From an uncultured Acidobacteriia bacterium (GTDB taxonomy: Bacteria; Acidobacteriota; Terriglobia; Bryobacterales; Bryobacteraceae), in contig CAIYVZ010000082.1 in NCBI GenBank assembly GCA_903929755.1, forward strand, positions 59,599-123,598: 64,000 nucleotides of DNA. Direction: 5' to 3'. Under the pieces are notes generated by a model. The model was not told the DNA's origin. It did no database searches and saw only the letters and a program-made list of their open reading frames with translations. Both the position numbers and the translations under genes were made by a program. Numbering within the stretch: position 1 is the stretch's first letter; every line of letters begins with the position of its first letter. Positions 46,859 through 54,933 of the stretch are shown piece after piece.

Positions 46859-48212
46859 AAACGGCAGCTCCGGCGAGGATGGTTGCCAGTGCCGAAAGGG
46901 AAGGAAGGGGAGCCCAGATAATCCCGTAGATGATAGTGGCCGCGCCCACCAGGATGTAGGCGCCGGGGATTAAAGGGAACAGAAAACTGACGGCGGGGAG
47001 CCTCTGCCAGCCCGGGCGGCGCCGAAAGACGAACACCGAAGCGACGGCCATGACGGTGAAGCAGGTAAGGCTAAAGCCGATATAGATAATCAGTTGCGGG
47101 AACGGTGTGAGGGTCATGACAATGGCGCAGCTACCCTGCATCAGGATGGCGTTGACGGGGGTTCGCCATTTGGGGTGCACGGTGGCGGCCGCTTTGAAGA
47201 AGGCCCGATTATGTGCCATTGCGTAGTAGACGCGGGGCCCGATGGTGACCATGGCGTTCACGGTGGACATGAGAGAAATTGCCATCAGCATGGCGAAGGC
47301 GCCGCCGATTTGAGGTCCAAAGAGATTCGCAGCGGCCAGGGAGCCCACCGCCACCACGTTCTTCATCTTTTCGAGCGGCGTGGCATAGATGAACACGAGG
47401 TTTAGGCCGAGGTACGCGAGCGCCACAATCGCCGTGCCCAGCCCGAGAGATGCGGGGAGGGTACGCTCGGGCTGCCGAATCTCTTCGCCCACATACGTTG
47501 CCGCGTTCCAGCCGCTGTAACCCACCATCACCCAAAGCAGGCTGATGACGAAGGCGATGGGAAGGGGGTTTGAGGAGGTGCGAACGGCGGGGTCCGCGAA
47601 GTGAGCCCAGTCGCCATGGCCGAAGAGAAAACCACCCACAACCAGGCACAAAATTACCAGCAGTTTGGTGCCGGTGAGCGCGTTCTGCAGGCGTGCGACG
47701 CGTTTCACGCCGAAGAAATTCACTACCGTAAAAACGGCGATCAGGCCGCTGGCCAGCAACTGCGCCCAGCCGAATTTCAGAGACAAAGCGCCCGAGCCGA
47801 GAGTGAAAGCCTCGTTGGCTTGTTTGAGGGCCGGGTTGAAGTATCCGGCATAGTCAGAGAATGCGAGCGCGGCCGCCGCGATGGGCGCGGAAAAGCCGGC
47901 GAAGAATGAAACCCAGCCCGTCATAAAGCCCCAGGCCGGGCCGAACGCTCTGGTGAGGTAGACGTACTCGCCGCCCGAGCTGGGGAAATTCACGCTCAGT
48001 TCCGAGTAACAGAGAGCCCCGCACAAGGCAAACAGCGCGCCGGTGGCCCACACCAGCAGGACGAGGCGGGCACTACCCAGATCACCCACCATGAAGCCCG
48101 TGGTGGTGAAGATTCCAGTGCCGATCATGTTCGAAACGACCAGCGCGGTGGCGCTGACAAGGCCCAACTGCCGCAGCAGCGTAGCGGACCGTGGTTTCGT
48201 ATCGGGTGTCAT
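46833..48212 (-). CDS. APC-superfamily amino acid permease
   Basis: 459 residues from ATG 48212, which overlaps the DinB-like stop (ATGA). Twelve or more helices; the helix 1 motif SATALVVSNMIGTGIFTTTG with its unwound Gly-rich centre and GYSGWNAATYVGEEIRQPER in helix 6 are APC signatures, close to the LAT/YfnA branch. Probable role: proton-coupled amino acid uptake or exchange. An upstream in-frame extension is possible but lacks family support. Confidence 0.88.
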   Translation of the reverse strand: MTPDTKPRSATLLRQLGLVSATALVVSNMIGTGIFTTTGFMVGDLGSARLVLLVWATGALFALCGALCYSELSVNFPSSGGEYVYLTRAFGPAWGFMTGWVSFFAGFSAPIAAAALAFSDYAGYFNPALKQANEAFTLGSGALSLKFGWAQLLASGLIAVFTVVNFFGVKRVARLQNALTGTKLLVILCLVVGGFLFGHGDWAHFADPAVRTSSNPLPIAFVISLLWVMVGYSGWNAATYVGEEIRQPERTLPASLGLGTAIVALAYLGLNLVFIYATPLEKMKNVVAVGSLAAANLFGPQIGGAFAMLMAISLMSTVNAMVTIGPRVYYAMAHNRAFFKAAATVHPKWRTPVNAILMQGSCAIVMTLTPFPQLIIYIGFSLTCFTVMAVASVFVFRRRPGWQRLPAVSFLFPLIPGAYILVGAATIIYGIIWAPLPSLSALATILAGAAVYAGTRRAS

Positions 48213-48766
48213 GACGGTTCGGGCTGGGTCAGTTCGCCCGCCTGGACGCTGGTATTGAATTCGGCAGACTGGCCGCGCGGAATACTCAGCTTCTTCCACG
48301 CCGGACCCTGGAAATGTTTCGCCAGCATGACAATCTGGCCCACGTGATAGGCGTAGTGTGTCAACTGACGGCCAATGGCCTGCAGCACGGAATGAGCTTC
48401 GCCGCGGATGGTGATAGTGCGCGAAAGATCCGCGTCGGTGAGGGGCTCAATTGCGCTGAAAACGCAGGCCCAGCCTTCGTTCCACGCCTGCAGGACGTGT
48501 TCCCTGGTAAGCGTGGCACGGTCGAATTCCGCATCGCGATTACGCCAGGGCTTTTCGCCGTCGCTGGAGAGGAAATCGGTCCAGCGCGACTTCATATTGC
48601 CGGACATGTGCTTGACGATAACGCCCACAGAGTTTGATTCTTCGTCCATGGCCTCAAACAGGCGGGCATCGGGAACCTGCGCCAGCGCACCTTCGCCCAG
48701 CTTTTTGTAGTACGCGAACAGGGTAAGACTGTCCTCCAGGTAAGAGGTGGTGAGTTTTAGTGCCAT
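48209..48766 (-). CDS. DinB-superfamily protein (DUF1572)
   Basis: 185 residues forming a four-helix DinB/YfiT-like bundle. Likely metal-site histidines are in GVIVKHMSGNMKSRW (around residue 52) and QLTHYAYHVGQIVML (around residue 137). MALKLTTSYLEDSLTLFAYY at the start matches DUF1572. The family includes thiol-dependent transferases, but the function here is unknown. First gene of a leftward trio with the permease and the GT-C-like protein. Confidence 0.85.
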   Translation of the reverse strand: MALKLTTSYLEDSLTLFAYYKKLGEGALAQVPDARLFEAMDEESNSVGVIVKHMSGNMKSRWTDFLSSDGEKPWRNRDAEFDRATLTREHVLQAWNEGWACVFSAIEPLTDADLSRTITIRGEAHSVLQAIGRQLTHYAYHVGQIVMLAKHFQGPAWKKLSIPRGQSAEFNTSVQAGELTQPEPS

Positions 48767-48796
48767 TTAACTGCCATGCTATCGAATGCCCCAGGG

Positions 48797-49768
48797 TCAG
48801 GGCAGAACGGCATCGACTGCGGTGGAGCGGACGCTCTCATTCCCGGCGGTATCCACGGAGGTTACCTGGTAGGTATGTTTGGCTCCAGGCACTACGTCTT
48901 TGTCGCCGAAGCTGGCTGCCTGGACGGAATCGGCGAGCAGACTGTTGTCGCGATAGACGCGGTAGAACGCCCAGTCGGCTTCCGGACTGCGGTCCCACAC
49001 AAGTTCGATCGTTCTGGTGCCAGGGATGGCGGCAAGGCCCGCGGGGGCAGCCGGGGGGAAGTGGTCCACCGGCTTGAACGCAATGGCTTCCGAAAGTTCG
49101 CTCTCGGCGTATTTCTCGGCTGTCTTCTCACCGGCCTGGACGTAGTACTCGTATTCACGCCCAAACTCAACGGAGGTATCGGCCCAGGCTGTTTTGTCGG
49201 CAGTGGCCAGGAAGGCCCATTCTTTCTCGTCTTTCAACCGCCGAAAGACCCGGAATTCCGGCGCGGGACGGGGCACGTGCCATTCGAGGCCCACGCCGCC
49301 GGAGATATCCTTTGCAAGCAGACCCTCCGGTTTCGGCAGGGCGGGGACAATATTGAGCACTTCGAGGTTCGACCAGCCCACCTCGCGACCCTGCGGGCCG
49401 TGCATTTTGACGCCGATGGCGAGCGTCTTGCCGTAGTATTTCTCAGCCGGGATCTCTACCGCCGCCCGGCCAGCTTCAATTTTGATCAGCGCGACGTCAA
49501 TGCGCTCACTATCGCGAACCCACTCGGCTTCCACAAAGCGGTCCCCAATGGCACCGACGCGCAACTCAATATCGGGAGTTCCTTTGAGCGGAAGGTCCTC
49601 AGTTGTCCTGGCGGGCATCGCGAAACCGACAAGGATCTTCGAGCCACGCTCCAGCGCGGACAGATCGGTGACCCTGGCAGGTCTGTTTAACGCGGGGGGC
49701 AGGGGATCGCCTGGATAGCCACAGCCAACCAGCAGCGAGGCGGCCAAAACTGGCAGGAGTGCCCGCAT
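48797..49768 (-). CDS. Lipoprotein with fibronectin type III-like domains
   Basis: 323 residues. Lipobox LLVGC at residues 12-16 gives an N-terminal lipid anchor. The rest is beta-rich; two FnIII-like modules are seen, about residues 130-220 (GVGLEWHVPRPAPEFRVFRR) and 230-323 (TIELVWDRSPEADWAFYRVY). Such lipoproteins may bind surface polymers or partners; no specific function is known. Its ATG overlaps the last base of the hslU stop, so it is translated with the protease genes. Confidence 0.75.
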   Translation of the reverse strand: MRALLPVLAASLLVGCGYPGDPLPPALNRPARVTDLSALERGSKILVGFAMPARTTEDLPLKGTPDIELRVGAIGDRFVEAEWVRDSERIDVALIKIEAGRAAVEIPAEKYYGKTLAIGVKMHGPQGREVGWSNLEVLNIVPALPKPEGLLAKDISGGVGLEWHVPRPAPEFRVFRRLKDEKEWAFLATADKTAWADTSVEFGREYEYYVQAGEKTAEKYAESELSEAIAFKPVDHFPPAAPAGLAAIPGTRTIELVWDRSPEADWAFYRVYRDNSLLADSVQAASFGDKDVVPGAKHTYQVTSVDTAGNESVRSTAVDAVLP

Positions 49769-51126
49769 TACAGGATGTAGCGGCTCAGGTCCTGATCTTT
49801 TACGATTTCGGCGAGCTGCTTGCGGACATAGGCGGCATCCACCTTCACGGTCTTTTTCTTCAGGTCAGGCCCCTCGAAGGAGATTTCTTCCAGCAGCTTT
49901 TCCATGATGGTGTGGAGGCGGCGGGCTCCGATATTTTCAGAAGATTCGTTTACCTGCGCGGCGAATTTGGAGACTTCGAGGAGCGCATCGTCGGTGAGAA
50001 TCAGCTTGATGCCTTCGGTTTCCATCAGGGCGATGTACTGCTTGGCGAGCGCGTTCTTCGGTTCTTTCAGAATGCGGACAAAGTCGTCCACGCTCAAAGA
50101 CTTCAGTTCCACGCGGATGGGGAAGCGGCCCTGCAGTTCCGGAATCAGATCACTGGGCTTGGAAACGTGGAACGCCCCGGCGGCGATGAACAGGATGTGG
50201 TCCGTGCGCACAAAACCATAACGAGTGTTGACGGTGGTGCCTTCCACGATAGGCAGAATGTCGCGCTGCACGCCCTCGCGGCTCACATCCGGGCCATGCC
50301 CGCCTTCGCGGCCGGCAATTTTATCCACTTCATCCAGGAAGATAATGCCGTTCGATTCCACGCGTTCCAGTGCGATGCGCGTTACGAGGTCCATGTCGAT
50401 GAGGCGCTGCTCTTCTTCCTGAATCAGGTATTCGAGCGCGTCTTCCACCCGCATATTGCGTTTTTTGGAGCGCGGGCCGAACATGGCGGGGATCAGTTCT
50501 TTCATGTTGATCCCCATTTCTTCGAAGTTGGGCCCGCCGCCGATATCGAAGGCAGGACTACGGTCTTTTACTTCCAGTTCCACCATGCGTTCGTCGAGTT
50601 TGCCGGCACGGAGGCGCTCACGCAGTTTTTCGCGGGCTTTGGTATGTTCTTCGGGATTTTCCGGAGACGGCGGCAGCAGCAGGTCTAAAAGGCGGGTTTC
50701 CGCGGCTGTTTCGGCGCGGTCCCCGATTTCGTCCAGCTTTTCCTCTCGAACCATGTCGATGGCGATGTCGACCAGGTCGCGGATCATCGATTCCACGTCG
50801 CGGCCCACATAGCCCACTTCGGTGAACTTGCTGGCTTCCACCTTCATGAACGGCGAATTGGAAAGTTTGGCCAGACGCCGTGCAATTTCCGTCTTACCAA
50901 CCCCGGTGGGCCCGATCATGAGGATGTTTTTCGGCATCACGTCTTCGGCCATCTCGGGCGGCAGTTTCTGCCGGCGGAGTCGGTTACGCAGGGCGATGGC
51001 GACGGCGCGCTTGGCGTCAGGCTGGCCAATCACGTACTTATCGAGTTCGCGGACGATCTCGCGCGGTGTCAGTTCGTCAAGAACCGGCCCTTCTTCCACA
51101 GACTGACTGGGCAGGTAAATTACCAT
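49768..51126 (-). CDS. hslU: HslU ATPase subunit of the HslUV protease
   Basis: 452 residues. N-terminal [20 protein letters not shown], Walker [18 protein letters not shown], the intermediate domain, Walker [17 protein letters not shown], and C-terminal SRYIL for docking to HslV. It unfolds substrates and feeds them to HslV. It starts 1 bp after the hslV stop. Confidence 0.96.
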   Translation of the reverse strand: MVIYLPSQSVEEGPVLDELTPREIVRELDKYVIGQPDAKRAVAIALRNRLRRQKLPPEMAEDVMPKNILMIGPTGVGKTEIARRLAKLSNSPFMKVEASKFTEVGYVGRDVESMIRDLVDIAIDMVREEKLDEIGDRAETAAETRLLDLLLPPSPENPEEHTKAREKLRERLRAGKLDERMVELEVKDRSPAFDIGGGPNFEEMGINMKELIPAMFGPRSKKRNMRVEDALEYLIQEEEQRLIDMDLVTRIALERVESNGIIFLDEVDKIAGREGGHGPDVSREGVQRDILPIVEGTTVNTRYGFVRTDHILFIAAGAFHVSKPSDLIPELQGRFPIRVELKSLSVDDFVRILKEPKNALAKQYIALMETEGIKLILTDDALLEVSKFAAQVNESSENIGARRLHTIMEKLLEEISFEGPDLKKKTVKVDAAYVRKQLAEIVKDQDLSRYIL

Positions 51127-51127
51127 C

Positions 51128-51667
51128 TCAGCTCAGTTCCTCGTAGTTGATGTTTAAGTTTGTGTAAATACAGGTGTTGCCTGCGATCTTCATCGCTTCC
51201 TCGGCAATCTGCCTGGCGCTCATTTTGGTGTGGCGCATCAGGGCCGTGGCGGCAGAAAGCGCGTAGGACCCGCCGGAGCCGATGGCGGCAATATCCTCGT
51301 CGGGTTCAATTACGTCGCCGTTGCCGCTAACGATGTAAGTGTTCTTCGCGTCGGCCACCAGCAGCAACGCTTCCAGATGGCGCAGGATCTTGTCCGTGCG
51401 CCATTCTTTGGCCAATTCCACCACGGCGCGGGGCAGATTGCCGTTGAACTGCTCCAGCTTGGCTTCAAAGCGGATGGTCAAAGAGAGGGCGTCGGCCGTA
51501 GAACCGGCAAAGCCCGAGATAATTTTGTCGTTGTACAAACGACGCAACTTTCGCGCTGTCGATTTAAGGACTTCGCTGCCCAGCGTTACCTGGCCGTCTG
51601 CGGCCATTACTACTTTTCCGTCGCGGCGCACGCAGAGCACCGTCGTGGAACGAATTCGCTGCTTCAT
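51128..51667 (-). CDS. hslV: HslV peptidase subunit
   Basis: 179 residues from ATG 51667. [20 protein letters not shown] indicates a short propeptide cleaved before the TT pair to expose the catalytic threonine. [20 protein letters not shown] and [11 protein letters not shown] are HslV hallmarks. Twelve subunits form the proteolytic core with HslU caps. An in-frame extension to 51718 is unlikely because it would move the propeptide. Confidence 0.95.
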   Translation of the reverse strand: MKQRIRSTTVLCVRRDGKVVMAADGQVTLGSEVLKSTARKLRRLYNDKIISGFAGSTADALSLTIRFEAKLEQFNGNLPRAVVELAKEWRTDKILRHLEALLLVADAKNTYIVSGNGDVIEPDEDIAAIGSGGSYALSAATALMRHTKMSARQIAEEAMKIAGNTCIYTNLNINYEELS

Positions 51668-51740
51668 TATGGGTTGAAACTTCAGTGTATCGCAGCCGGA
51701 GACGACGCCAATCCGCACCGCCCATGCCCCGCCGCTCCGG

Positions 51741-51855
51741 ACTGCGCGCCCGCCGAATCCCGGGCTTTGCGCCCGATGAAACCCGGACTGTGCGCGCGCT
51801 GAATTCAGGACTGTGCGCGCGCTGAATTCAGGACTGTGCGCGCGCTGAATTCAGG
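51741..51855. repeat. 23-bp tandem repeat (minisatellite), five units
   Basis: Units lie at 51741-51763, 51764-51786, 51787-51809, 51810-51832 and 51833-51855. The last three are identical; the first two differ at several positions but keep the exact 23-bp period and the CGG or AGG ending. A further degenerate unit may precede at 51718-51740. Each perfect unit holds the alternating stretch TGTGCGCGCGC and the palindrome GAATTC. The repeats lie between the divergent hslV and acidic-protein genes and are not translated in any sensible frame. Confidence 0.85.
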
Positions 51856-51923
51856 ACGGTGTACACTGCAATCGATGGAAGCACAAAAGACCGGCGGTGG
51901 GAAACGTGTTCGGTCTGCGACAG

Positions 51924-51948
51924 CTTCAATAGCGTCGTAATATTGAAG
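51924..51948 (+). promoter_or_regulatory. Inverted repeat before the acidic-protein gene
   Basis: CTTCAATA (51924-51931) and TATTGAAG (51941-51948) form a perfect 8-bp inverted repeat with a 9-nt spacer, ending 13 bp before the ATG and just upstream of AAAGAGA. It could be a repressor site or a leader hairpin controlling translation. Confidence 0.45.
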
Positions 51949-51961
51949 GCAGAAAAGAGAT

Positions 51962-52258
51962 ATGGCATACCTTGATGAAGACGCGACGGACTGGCTTATG
52001 AGCCCTCCGCGCCGCAACCCTGACGACGTCGGCTTTGATGACCTTGAAGAAGACTCGTCTGACGAAGAAGAAGACGAAGAAGACGACGACCTCGAAGAAG
52101 AAGACGACGAGGACGATGATGATGAGGACGATGACGACGAGGACGAAGATGAAGACGACGAAGACGTCGACCTCGACGAAGATGACGACGATGAAGACGA
52201 CGACTTCGCAGATGACGAAGACGAAGAATTCGATGAAGATGGGGACGACGAGGAGTAG
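51962..52258 (+). CDS. Hyperacidic low-complexity protein
   Basis: 98 residues, about 70 percent Asp plus Glu by count. A short N-terminal head (MAYLDEDATDWLMSPPRRNP, then DDVGFDD) precedes an almost pure Asp/Glu tract with isolated Leu, Val and Phe at intervals. AAAGAGA is well placed for ribosome binding. No signal peptide. No family recognised. Proteins of this kind can act as nucleic-acid mimics, histone-like-protein chaperones or cation buffers, but nothing in the sequence decides this. The GAA/GAC codon repeats could be subject to length variation. The head region is non-repetitive, which favours a real gene over a random repeat. Confidence 0.65.
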   Translation: MAYLDEDATDWLMSPPRRNPDDVGFDDLEEDSSDEEEDEEDDDLEEEDDEDDDDEDDDDEDEDEDDEDVDLDEDDDDEDDDFADDEDEEFDEDGDDEE

Positions 52259-52268
52259 TTCTCTCGTC

Positions 52269-53684
52269 TTAACGACTGTTTAGCAGGGCTTTCACGAAGC
52301 GGTAGTTGAACTCTACCGCTTCGTGGAAAGCCGTTACCCGGATGCGCTCGTCTTTGCCGTGCGCCCGAACGTCATCGTGATCGATGGCAAGCATCCCGAT
52401 GCCGTAGCCGGGGATTCCGGCCGCGGCTGTATATTTGCTGTCGGAGGCTCCGGTCTCCATATCCACAACGATGGGCACGCCTGGCCAGAAGGAATCGGCG
52501 GCGCTGCGAATGGCCCCCATTACATCCCCCCTTGGTTCGGCCGGCGTTCGGGCGTGTTCCTCAGGCGCCTTTTCCGTCACTGCTGCCGTCTGGCTGTTTA
52601 CCCAGCGAACCGCCACGTTCGGGTCAGCCACCTTCCGCACCAACTCCTGACGAATCTCTTCAGCCGAATGTCCGGGCAGAATCCTGCAATTGACCAGTGC
52701 CGTGGCGCGCTGGGGGAGGGCATTGTTGGCGTGACCCGCCTCCAGACGAGTTGGAATGCAGGTGGTGTGCGTCAGACCGTTGAAGCGCGCGTCTTTTGAG
52801 AAGCTGGCGAGCGCGGCGGCTGAGGGTGCCGGTTGCAGGATTGCCTGAATCTGGCCGCTGCGTTCGGGTGTTTCCTTCGCCCGGATTGCTCCAAAAAAGG
52901 CTTTGGTGACCGGGTTCAGCTCGAAGGGGAAGGGTGCGGACTCGATACGCGTGAGAGCGTGGGCCAGTTGATAGATGGCGTTTTCGGGCACGGGGCGGGA
53001 GCTGTGACCTCCGGGATTGGTGACCATCAGCTGGAAATCGGCATAGAGTTTCTCGGCGGCGGCGACTTCCACGGACACGGGCTTACCCTTGTCGGTAGTG
53101 ACGCCGCCCTGGTCCACATTGAGGACGAGTTCGGCGTCGATCAGCTCCCGGTGGTTTTTTACCAGCCAGGCGGCGCCGTTGGCGGTTCCGTTTTCTTCAT
53201 CGGAAGTAAGCGCCAGAATCAGATCGCGGGGAGGGTTGAAGCCTTCCTGCTTCAACCGGATGAAGGTTGCGATGAGCGCGGCGTCCATCGCCTTGATATC
53301 CTGCGTCCCGCGACCGTAGAAATAGCCGTCTTTTTCGATCAGCTGGAAGGGATTAGTGGTCCAGTCCGCAGGCAGGGCTTCCACCACGTCCAGGTGGCCC
53401 AGGAAAAGAAACGGCTTCAGGGCGCCACTTTTCGCGCGGAGCCGTGCCACCAGATTGCCCTTGTTGGGGCGGCCGGGCGGGGTCAAAATCTGGACGTCCG
53501 CTTCCGGGAAGCCTGCGGAGATCAGACGCCTGGCCACGGCGCGGGCGGCCACGGTATTGTCGCCGCCGGGGTCGGTTGTATTGATCCCGATCAGTTCGGT
53601 CAGGATCTCGCGGGCCGGGCTGGCGGGCTGCGCCGCAGCGTGCAGGGCGAACAACGGGACCAGAAAAGCGCATTTCCGAAGCAT
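52269..53684 (-). CDS. M20-family metallopeptidase, exported
   Basis: 471 residues with a signal peptide (CAFLVPLFALHAAAQ). M20/M28-type metal motifs: FLGHLDVVEA around residue 97 and GRGTQDIKAMDAALIATFIR, with the catalytic Glu pair in LALTSDEENGTANGAAW. A dimerisation domain interrupts the catalytic domain as usual. Likely a dipeptidase or aminoacylase acting in the periplasm. Divergent from the FMN oxidase gene with a 66-bp gap. Confidence 0.88.
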   Translation of the reverse strand: MLRKCAFLVPLFALHAAAQPASPAREILTELIGINTTDPGGDNTVAARAVARRLISAGFPEADVQILTPPGRPNKGNLVARLRAKSGALKPFLFLGHLDVVEALPADWTTNPFQLIEKDGYFYGRGTQDIKAMDAALIATFIRLKQEGFNPPRDLILALTSDEENGTANGAAWLVKNHRELIDAELVLNVDQGGVTTDKGKPVSVEVAAAEKLYADFQLMVTNPGGHSSRPVPENAIYQLAHALTRIESAPFPFELNPVTKAFFGAIRAKETPERSGQIQAILQPAPSAAALASFSKDARFNGLTHTTCIPTRLEAGHANNALPQRATALVNCRILPGHSAEEIRQELVRKVADPNVAVRWVNSQTAAVTEKAPEEHARTPAEPRGDVMGAIRSAADSFWPGVPIVVDMETGASDSKYTAAAGIPGYGIGMLAIDHDDVRAHGKDERIRVTAFHEAVEFNYRFVKALLNSR

Positions 53685-53750
53685 CCTAATAACTTAGCTC
53701 GCTTGACCTGGCTGCCGTATCTGTAATAAGCTCCGGGTCACGGTTATTTA

Positions 53751-54929
53751 GTGAATAAATTCGACATCTCACGCCGAAGGTCGCTTGAAGCTCTGGCTGG
53801 CTTCCTGGCCGGGTCCCCCCTGCTGAAGGGGCAGATTGACCCGATTCGCGATCATGCGCGCGTTCCCGGCATCAAAGAACTGCTCACTTCCTTCGAATTT
53901 GAAGCGGTCATGTACTCGAAGCAGACGCGGGCGGTTTACGACTACCGCGCGTATGGCGAAGAGAGCGAGTTCACGCTGCGGCGCAACCGGCTGGCCTTCG
54001 ACTGGGTGCAGTTGGTGAAAAAACAGACCACCGCGTCCGCTGCGCAGACGGCTACCGAGCTTTTTGGTACGAAGATGGCTTTCCCGCTGATGGTTTCGCC
54101 CACCGCGCTGCACGGCGACCTGGACAAGGACGCGGAGCAAGCGACGCACAAAGGGGCTGCGGCGGCTTCCGGCACGCCGATGATTCTGAGCAATAATTCG
54201 ACGCTGTCGTTCGATAAAGTGATGCCCGCCGCGCCGAGTCCCATGTGGATTCAGCTCTATCCAAAGCAGGCGATGGACGCGAACAAGACTTATCTGGAAC
54301 CCGCAATTGCGCAGGGCGCGAAGGCCGTGGTGGTCACGATTGATCAGCAGTCTTCCACGTATGAGCGCTCCCTGCACGACCGGAATCTGAATGCGCTGGG
54401 TGGCGGACGTGGCCGGTTTGGCGGTGGCGGACCCGCTCCGGCGGCAAATCCCTACCGGATGAGCACCGGCCGGCTTTGGTACGAATGGAAGTTCTTTGAC
54501 GAACTGCGGGATTTCGTGAAAGTGCCCATACTGGCCAAAGGAATCCTGACTGCGGAAGACGCGAAACTGGCGCTGGAACATGGTGTAGACGGGATATATG
54601 TTTCGAACCACGGGGGGCGCTCACTCGATTACGGGCCTTCCACGCTGGAAGTTTTGCCCGAGATTGTGGACGCCGTGGCGGGCAAGGTTCCGGTGGTATT
54701 CGACAGCGGTCTGCGGCGTGGTTCGGATGTGCTGAAGGCGCTCGCGCTGGGTGCGAACGCGGTTTGTCTGGGGCGCGTGCCGTTGTGGGGTCTGGGTGCC
54801 TATGGCGCGACGGGTGTCACGAGGGTCCTCGAAATCATCCAGGCTGAACTGGTCCAGGCCATGCTGCAATCGGGTTGCACCAGCCTCGATTCCATTAACC
54901 GAAAGATTGTTCTCCCGAACTTCCCCTAA
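53751..54929 (+). CDS. FMN-dependent alpha-hydroxy-acid oxidase/dehydrogenase
   Basis: 392 residues, GTG start. The N-terminus has an Arg-rich hydrophobic leader (ISRRRSLEALAGFLAGSPLL) like a Tat signal. The TIM barrel shows YGEESEFTLRRNRLAFDWV, the active-site QLYP, ILAKGILTAEDAKLALEHGV (FMN Lys), SNHGGRSLDYGPSTLEVLPE with the catalytic His and substrate Arg, and FDSGLRRGSDVLKALALGAN for the FMN phosphate. It should oxidise a 2-hydroxy acid such as lactate or glycolate. A Gly-rich loop (GGGRGRFGGGGPAPAANP) replaces the usual mobile loop. It is followed 4 bp later by a degenerate paralogue. Confidence 0.9.
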   Translation: MNKFDISRRRSLEALAGFLAGSPLLKGQIDPIRDHARVPGIKELLTSFEFEAVMYSKQTRAVYDYRAYGEESEFTLRRNRLAFDWVQLVKKQTTASAAQTATELFGTKMAFPLMVSPTALHGDLDKDAEQATHKGAAAASGTPMILSNNSTLSFDKVMPAAPSPMWIQLYPKQAMDANKTYLEPAIAQGAKAVVVTIDQQSSTYERSLHDRNLNALGGGRGRFGGGGPAPAANPYRMSTGRLWYEWKFFDELRDFVKVPILAKGILTAEDAKLALEHGVDGIYVSNHGGRSLDYGPSTLEVLPEIVDAVAGKVPVVFDSGLRRGSDVLKALALGANAVCLGRVPLWGLGAYGATGVTRVLEIIQAELVQAMLQSGCTSLDSINRKIVLPNFP

Positions 54930-54933
54930 AAAC

